Below, one piece after another: positions 58,703 through 64,000 of a DNA stretch of 64,000 bases. Location of the stretch: contig PDPI01000022.1 in the NCBI GenBank assembly GCA_002746565.1, positions 1 through 64,000 on the forward strand, read 5' to 3'. Position numbers and translations under genes: made by a program. Under the pieces are notes generated by a model. That model was not told where the DNA came from and ran no database searches. It worked only from the letters and a program-made list of their open reading frames with translations. This DNA comes from Pseudomonadota bacterium. Lineage in GTDB: Bacteria > Campylobacterota > Campylobacteria > Campylobacterales > Campylobacteraceae. Each line of letters opens with the position of its first letter. Within the stretch, counting starts at the first letter, position 1.

Positions 58703-60061
58703 TTAAAAATCAGTTCTAGCATGCAAAATGTCAAATTCTTTTAAGAAATCAAAGAGTATGGGGTTTTGTTTAGGATAGATTATCTCACTTTTTGAACCAT
58801 TTACGCTGTGGTAGATGGTTGTGTGGTTTAGGTTTGCATTTAGCAAGAGCAAAAGATGTTGTATAAGTGGCTCAAAAGAAGGGGTAAACCAAGCATTATT
58901 TGACATGGCTATCATGAATTTTGGTTTGTTTTTGTAAAGTAGAGAGGTTGTGGCCTCAAAACAGATAGCATTTCTTATATTTATGCCTTTTATCTGATAA
59001 TCCTGGGGGTTTTTTGCTGTGGAAAAATCTTCGGCTCCTTCGTAAAAAATTTCATTTATCCACTTTTTTAAGAAATTTGGCATGGGTATTTCTTCGCCAA
59101 AGGGAACTAGGATTACTTTATGAAAGATGCTTGTTTTTCCGTCTGCAAATACATAAGTTGAATTATAAAACTTTTTATTTTCATAGGTTAGAGCACCTGT
59201 GATGATTGTGATTTTTTGGGATTTTTTTTCTAGCATATCCATTAGCTTTGGTATGCGATTTAGAAAAAGCGTGAAGGCGCTTTCTGGGAAGATTATTATT
59301 TCTTTTTTCTCTTTTATGGCTTGGTTGATTTTTTGTATATTTTCTCTTACAAATTGGCTTGTCAATTCCTTTTTCCACTTATCCTCTTGGGGAATTTGGC
59401 TGTTTATGAGGGAGATGGAAAATGGCAATTGGTTTTTGGCTAGATCTACTTTAGTATTTAAGCTAAAAAGTAAAAAAACCACAGCAAAAAGTTTTTTATA
59501 TCCTTTTAGGGTGGACAAACAAAGCACAAAAAATATAAAAGCAAATAAACTAATATAATCAAGCCCAAAGGGAGTATTTAAAAGCAAAAGTCTAAAATCA
59601 AGCCAATTAAATCCAAAAGGAGGCAAAAAACTCACAAAAGCGACCAGCAAAAAAGCCCTAATCCAAGTATTTTTGACCACAAGCGAGGGTAAAAGAAATA
59701 TAAATCCGTATCCAAGGGCTATAAATAGGCAAGCCACTGGAAAAAGATAGGCAAAACCATAATAAATAAAACTAAAACCTATCCAATAAAACCAAAAAAG
59801 TCCCACAAAAAACCCGCTAAAAAACCAAACGGGAGACTTTTCTTTAAATAGGATGTAAAAGCCGATTATAGGCATTGGAGTATAAAAAAAAGGATTTTGC
59901 AATCCAAAATGATGAAAAACTAAAAAAACTGATAGAAAAATTCCTACAAAAAAGCCTTTTATTATATTTAAAGTGGTAAAATAATCCCTTACAAAATTTT
60001 TAACAAAGGAAAGACATGCAAAACGGAGATTTGATAAGTTCACTTTTACCCCTTGTCGCAC
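58703..60061 (-). CDS. lnt: Apolipoprotein N-acyltransferase
   Basis: 452 aa; IIFPESAFTLFLN, VPFGEEIPMPNFLKK, NAICFEATT; true start uncertain because the ORF overlaps yajC. Confidence 0.88.
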   Translation of the reverse strand: MRQGVKVNLSNLRFACLSFVKNFVRDYFTTLNIIKGFFVGIFLSVFLVFHHFGLQNPFFYTPMPIIGFYILFKEKSPVWFFSGFFVGLFWFYWIGFSFIYYGFAYLFPVACLFIALGYGFIFLLPSLVVKNTWIRAFLLVAFVSFLPPFGFNWLDFRLLLLNTPFGLDYISLFAFIFFVLCLSTLKGYKKLFAVVFLLFSLNTKVDLAKNQLPFSISLINSQIPQEDKWKKELTSQFVRENIQKINQAIKEKKEIIIFPESAFTLFLNRIPKLMDMLEKKSQKITIITGALTYENKKFYNSTYVFADGKTSIFHKVILVPFGEEIPMPNFLKKWINEIFYEGAEDFSTAKNPQDYQIKGINIRNAICFEATTSLLYKNKPKFMIAMSNNAWFTPSFEPLIQHLLLLLNANLNHTTIYHSVNGSKSEIIYPKQNPILFDFLKEFDILHARTDF

Positions 60062-60306
60062 TATTTGCGATATTTTATTTTTTGGTTATAAGACCACAAC
60101 AAAAACAGGCTAAAGAGCACAAAGCTATGATAGAAGCCCTAAAAAAGGGTGATAAGATCATAACAAATGGCGGAATTATCTGCGAAGTGGTAAAACCTGA
60201 GGAAGATTTTATCAAAGTTAAGCTTAATGATGATGTAGTTGTTAAGATTTCTCGCGAATATGTTGCAAAGAAAATCAATAAAATAGAGAGCGAGAAAAAT
60301 GGGTAA
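60016..60306 (+). CDS. yajC: Preprotein translocase subunit YajC
   Basis: 96 aa; FLVIRPQQKQAKEHKAMIEALKKGDKIITNGGI. Confidence 0.96.
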   Translation: MQNGDLISSLLPLVALFAIFYFLVIRPQQKQAKEHKAMIEALKKGDKIITNGGIICEVVKPEEDFIKVKLNDDVVVKISREYVAKKINKIESEKNG

Positions 60307-61873
60307 ATTTTTAAATTACCGCCTTGTGATTTTTACAATCGCATTGATTTTTGGGTTTGGGTTTTCCATGCCAACCCTTTTGCAAACAAGTTCAGGATCT
60401 AAGATAACCTTAGGACTTGACTTGCAGGGTGGTTTGCACATGCTCTTAGGCGTGCAAACCGATGAGGCTATAAAATCAAAGATAAAATCCATAGCATCTA
60501 GTGTTAAATTTTATACAGATGATAATGACATCATCATAGAAGATCTAAAAACAACCCCTGGAGGTGTTATTTTTACCCTTTTGGATGATAGCGAAGTTAA
60601 AAATATTGAAAAAATGATCAAAGATATAAAGGGCATAACAAAAAAAGAAGAAAAGCTCCACTACACCTTAACTTTAACCGAGCAAGAAAAGCTTGATACT
60701 ATCGAATACGCCATCAACCAAGCAGTCGAAACCATAAGAAACAGACTTGACCAATTTGGCCTAGCTGAGCCAACCGTTGCAAGGCAGGGCAAAGATAAGA
60801 TTTTAGTTGAAATTCCTGGTATCAAAACTGGAGCCGAAGAGCAAAGGGCTAGGGAGCTTATAGCAAAGGCTGCTCATTTGCAACTTATGAGCGTTGATGA
60901 GAAAAGAAGCGACCAAGTTTACAATATGAGCAATGCAGAGGCCGCGCAATATGGAGATGTTATCTATGTGGATGCTAGGGATGAAAACCAAAAGCACCTT
61001 TTACATGCAATTCCAATACTTGATGGAAGCATGCTTACAGATGCAAAAGTAGGATTTGATCAGCAAAATCAGCCTTTGATTAACTTTTCACTAAATTCCC
61101 AAGGGGCTAAAATATTTGGGGATTTTACTGGCAAAAATGTTGGCAAGCATCTAGCTATCGTTTTGGATAGCAAGGTTTATTCTGCCCCTGTAATACGTGA
61201 GAGAATAGGTGGTGGAAGCGGTCAGATAAGCGGAGGATTTAGCATAGAAGAAGCTAGAGATGTGGCTATTGCTCTAAGAAGTGGAGCCTTGCTTGCACCT
61301 GTGAAATTGCTTGAAAAAAGAAGTGTTGGTCCTTCTTTGGGAGCTGATAGCATAAAGGCTAGCTTGATAGCTTTGATCTTAGGCTTTATCGCTGTTGTAA
61401 TTTTTATGATACTCTACTACGGGCTTGCTGGAATTATAGCAAATATTGCACTAATAGCCAACCTTTTCATCGTTTTAGCCGTTATGGCACTTTTTGGGGC
61501 AACCTTAACCTTGCCAGGAATGGCGGGAATTGTTCTAACCGTTGGTATGGCGGTGGATGCGAATGTTATCATCAATGAACGTATTCGTGAACTTTTGCGC
61601 CAAGAGGCCAGTGTGGCAAAGTCAGTTGAACACGGCTATGCCAATGCTATGAGTGCCATTTTAGATGCAAATATCACAACCCTAATCGCTGCGGTTATAC
61701 TTTATGCCTATGGAACAGGACCTATTAAGGGTTTTGCGGTTACCATGAGCATAGGTATCTTAGCTTCTATGCTAACTGCGATCTTAGGAACCCATGGGAT
61801 TTATGATTGGCTAATGCCACGCATTGAAAGAAGTAAAAAAGTCAAACTTTGGTTTGGGATAAAAAGGGGCTAG
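60299..61873 (+). CDS. secD: Protein translocase subunit SecD
   Basis: 524 aa; LGLDLQGGLHMLLGV, NVIINERIRE. Confidence 0.97.
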   Translation: MGKFLNYRLVIFTIALIFGFGFSMPTLLQTSSGSKITLGLDLQGGLHMLLGVQTDEAIKSKIKSIASSVKFYTDDNDIIIEDLKTTPGGVIFTLLDDSEVKNIEKMIKDIKGITKKEEKLHYTLTLTEQEKLDTIEYAINQAVETIRNRLDQFGLAEPTVARQGKDKILVEIPGIKTGAEEQRARELIAKAAHLQLMSVDEKRSDQVYNMSNAEAAQYGDVIYVDARDENQKHLLHAIPILDGSMLTDAKVGFDQQNQPLINFSLNSQGAKIFGDFTGKNVGKHLAIVLDSKVYSAPVIRERIGGGSGQISGGFSIEEARDVAIALRSGALLAPVKLLEKRSVGPSLGADSIKASLIALILGFIAVVIFMILYYGLAGIIANIALIANLFIVLAVMALFGATLTLPGMAGIVLTVGMAVDANVIINERIRELLRQEASVAKSVEHGYANAMSAILDANITTLIAAVILYAYGTGPIKGFAVTMSIGILASMLTAILGTHGIYDWLMPRIERSKKVKLWFGIKRG

Positions 61874-61874
61874 G

Positions 61875-62846
61875 ATGCAGATATTTTCAAAAGATAAAAC
61901 ATACGATTTTATGAAGCTTAGCCGTTTTTTTGTGGCTATTTCGCTTATTATTATGTTAGTCTCTTACGGACTTTTAGGTTTTAAAGGGATTAATTATGGT
62001 ATAGATTTTTCAGGCGGGACCTTGGTTCAAGTAAAGTATAGCAAAAAAGCGCCTATTCCCCAGATAAGAGAGCAGTTATCAAAGGTAAAGCTTTTCCAAA
62101 ATGCTAGCGTTACCGAGTTTGGTTCAGATGATGAGATAGTTATAAGATTTCCAAGTTCATCAGGTGAACTAGGAAGTGATGTGGGCGATAAGGTAAGAGG
62201 GCAATTAAAAGGCACGGGAGAGTATGAAATTCGCCGTGTTGATATAGTTGGTCCAAAGGTTGGCGGAGAGCTAAGAGAAAAGGGTTTAATGGCGATGATG
62301 ATATCCATAGTTGCTATCTTGCTTTATATCGCCTTTAGGTTTGAGTGGAGATTTGCCATAGCCTCAGTTATAGCCTTGATACACGATATTTCCATAACCA
62401 TAGGCGCTTTGGTGTTTTTTGGTATAGATGTAAATTTAGATATCCTAGCTGCACTTTTAACCTTGCTCGGGTATTCATTAAATGATACCATTATCGTTTT
62501 TGATAGGATTCGTGAGGGTATTAGGGAAAGTAGGATATTTGATTTATTTAAGATCATAAACGAATCAGTTTCAAAGACCTTATCGAGAACTTTTTTAACC
62601 TCACTAACCACATTTTTTGTTGTTTTAACCTTATTTTTATTTGGCGGGGAGATAATCCACGGCTTTGGATTTACCCTTCTCATAGGCGTTGTGGTTGGAA
62701 CTTATAGCTCCATCTTTATAGCGTCTCCTATGTTAAAAATATTAGGTTTTGATGTGAAAAAGTTTAAAGAAAAAGAAGCCGAAAAAGAAAAGATAAGAAT
62801 TCAAAAAGAAAAAATGCGCGCCCAATACGAAAAAGGCGTGGTATAA
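61875..62846 (+). CDS. secF: Protein translocase subunit SecF
   Basis: 323 aa; GINYGIDFSGGTLVQVKY, GYSLNDTIIVFDRIRE. Confidence 0.97.
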   Translation: MQIFSKDKTYDFMKLSRFFVAISLIIMLVSYGLLGFKGINYGIDFSGGTLVQVKYSKKAPIPQIREQLSKVKLFQNASVTEFGSDDEIVIRFPSSSGELGSDVGDKVRGQLKGTGEYEIRRVDIVGPKVGGELREKGLMAMMISIVAILLYIAFRFEWRFAIASVIALIHDISITIGALVFFGIDVNLDILAALLTLLGYSLNDTIIVFDRIREGIRESRIFDLFKIINESVSKTLSRTFLTSLTTFFVVLTLFLFGGEIIHGFGFTLLIGVVVGTYSSIFIASPMLKILGFDVKKFKEKEAEKEKIRIQKEKMRAQYEKGVV

Positions 62847-62856
62847 GGAGTAAAGT

Positions 62857-63195
62857 ATGGATTGGGGAAAAGTTTTTTTTATATTTTTTACCTTGATGAG
62901 TTTAACAACCACGGCTGGGTTTTTGTATGAAGATAATGCCACAGCACTTTTTATAGCTGCTAGTATAAATCTTGTTTCAACCTTGCTGAAAATTGGTGTT
63001 AAAAATGTTTTAGCAGCGGAGCTTTTTGCATCTTCTTTGGTAGCAGACTTGCACCTAATCCCAGCTTTTATAATCCTAGTTTTATATAACAATCTAACTA
63101 TTGCCATAACCCTAGCCATTGGAGCTGTTATAGCAAATGCTTTTTCCATAGGGCTTGTTTTGATAGAGGCGGCAAAAACTAGAGAGGAATTTTAA
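62857..63195 (+). CDS. Conserved membrane protein (DUF6394-like) between secF and leuS
   Basis: 112 aa hydrophobic ORF, tightly spaced with neighbours. Confidence 0.7.
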   Translation: MDWGKVFFIFFTLMSLTTTAGFLYEDNATALFIAASINLVSTLLKIGVKNVLAAELFASSLVADLHLIPAFIILVLYNNLTIAITLAIGAVIANAFSIGLVLIEAAKTREEF

Positions 63196-64000
63196 TGGAC
63201 TATAAGCCAAAAGAGATAGAGAAAAAATGGCAAGATATTTGGCTTAAAACCCGAGCTTTCGAGCCAAGCGATGATAGATCTCTTCCTAAAAAATATATCC
63301 TAAGCATGTTCCCATATCCAAGTGGGCGAATCCACATGGGACATGTTAGAAATTATAGCATAGGCGACTCGATTGCTAGATTTTACAAAAAGCAAGGCTA
63401 CAATGTCTTGCATCCAATAGGCTGGGATAGCTTTGGAATGCCCGCTGAAAATGCTGCCATAAAGCATAAAACTCACCCTAAAAAATGGACCTATGAAAAT
63501 ATCGACTATATGAGGCGTGAGTTAAACACCTTGGGATTTTCCTTCTCAAAAGAAAGGGAATTTGCAACTTCAGATGAGCTTTATACCAAGCATGAGCAAG
63601 GTTTTTTTATCGACATGTACGAAAAAGGGCTTGTTTATAGGAGGGAAAATCTTGTAAATTGGTGCGATGATTGTGATACTGTTTTAGCGAATGAGCAAGT
63701 TGAAGAGGGTTGTTGTTGGCGTTGTGGCAATGAAGTTATTCAAAAGCAGATGCAAGGGTATTATCTAAAGATTACAAAATATGCCGATGAATTGCTAGAC
63801 GATCTAAAAGAGTTAGAGGGCAAATGGCCAAAGCAAGTGCTAACTATGCAAGAGAATTGGATAGGAAAAAGTAATGGTTTGGAGTTTGAGTTTGAACTCG
63901 ATGAGGAAAGCAAGGCTAAGCTTGATGGTATTGAGCGATACAAAGTTTTCACAACTCGCCCTGATACCATTTTTGGGGTTACATATTCAGCCCTAGCACC
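63195..64000 (+). CDS. leuS: Leucyl-tRNA synthetase (truncated by window end)
   Basis: Own translation from ATG 63195: [24 protein letters not shown]...[21 protein letters not shown]...[16 protein letters not shown] (HIGH-type motif); absent from track as it runs off the edge. Confidence 0.97.
   Translation, partial: MDYKPKEIEKKWQDIWLKTRAFEPSDDRSLPKKYILSMFPYPSGRIHMGHVRNYSIGDSIARFYKKQGYNVLHPIGWDSFGMPAENAAIKHKTHPKKWTYENIDYMRRELNTLGFSFSKEREFATSDELYTKHEQGFFIDMYEKGLVYRRENLVNWCDDCDTVLANEQVEEGCCWRCGNEVIQKQMQGYYLKITKYADELLDDLKELEGKWPKQVLTMQENWIGKSNGLEFEFELDEESKAKLDGIERYKVFTTRPDTIFGVTYSALA

Overview
AT-rich chromosomal window from a Campylobacterota (Campylobacter-like) genome, inferred from gene content and order. 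Most of it is housekeeping: ftsW-murG, a tRNA-Arg(GCG), ffh-rpsP-khpA-rimM-trmD-rplS, glnA, a cheZ-like gene, purE, glyQ, waaA, hemH, ansA, ftsI-like PBP, pyrB, pepF, uvrD, truB-ispE-smpB, clpS-clpA-aat, metK, lnt, yajC-secD-secF and a truncated leuS at the right edge. The main accessory patch is ~14.83-19.51 kb. It holds a degraded XRE-type HTH remnant, a two-gene cassette (small 147-aa protein plus a 763-aa SF1 helicase with an unrecognised N-terminal region), eroded BspA/DUF285 surface-protein repeats, and a MazEF-type toxin-antitoxin with a well-formed promoter/operator. The two-gene helicase cassette is my best candidate for an undescribed, possibly defence, system; that function is inference only. 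Other points of interest: a recurring TTACATGTAA palindrome used in terminators and also found inside genes; a ~100-bp intergenic repeat with a 13-bp-stem hairpin present twice; a frameshift splitting a vWA/4-repeat exported protein; a lipoprotein fusing LEA-like 11-mers to cytochrome c; a CheZ-like protein that seems to lack the catalytic Asp; a Fur-box-like site upstream of a 13-codon ORF ending GCTC; an orphan Phd-type antitoxin; and near-identical 24-bp repeats upstream of a P-loop ATPase. No CRISPR array, rRNA, IS element or prophage was seen.
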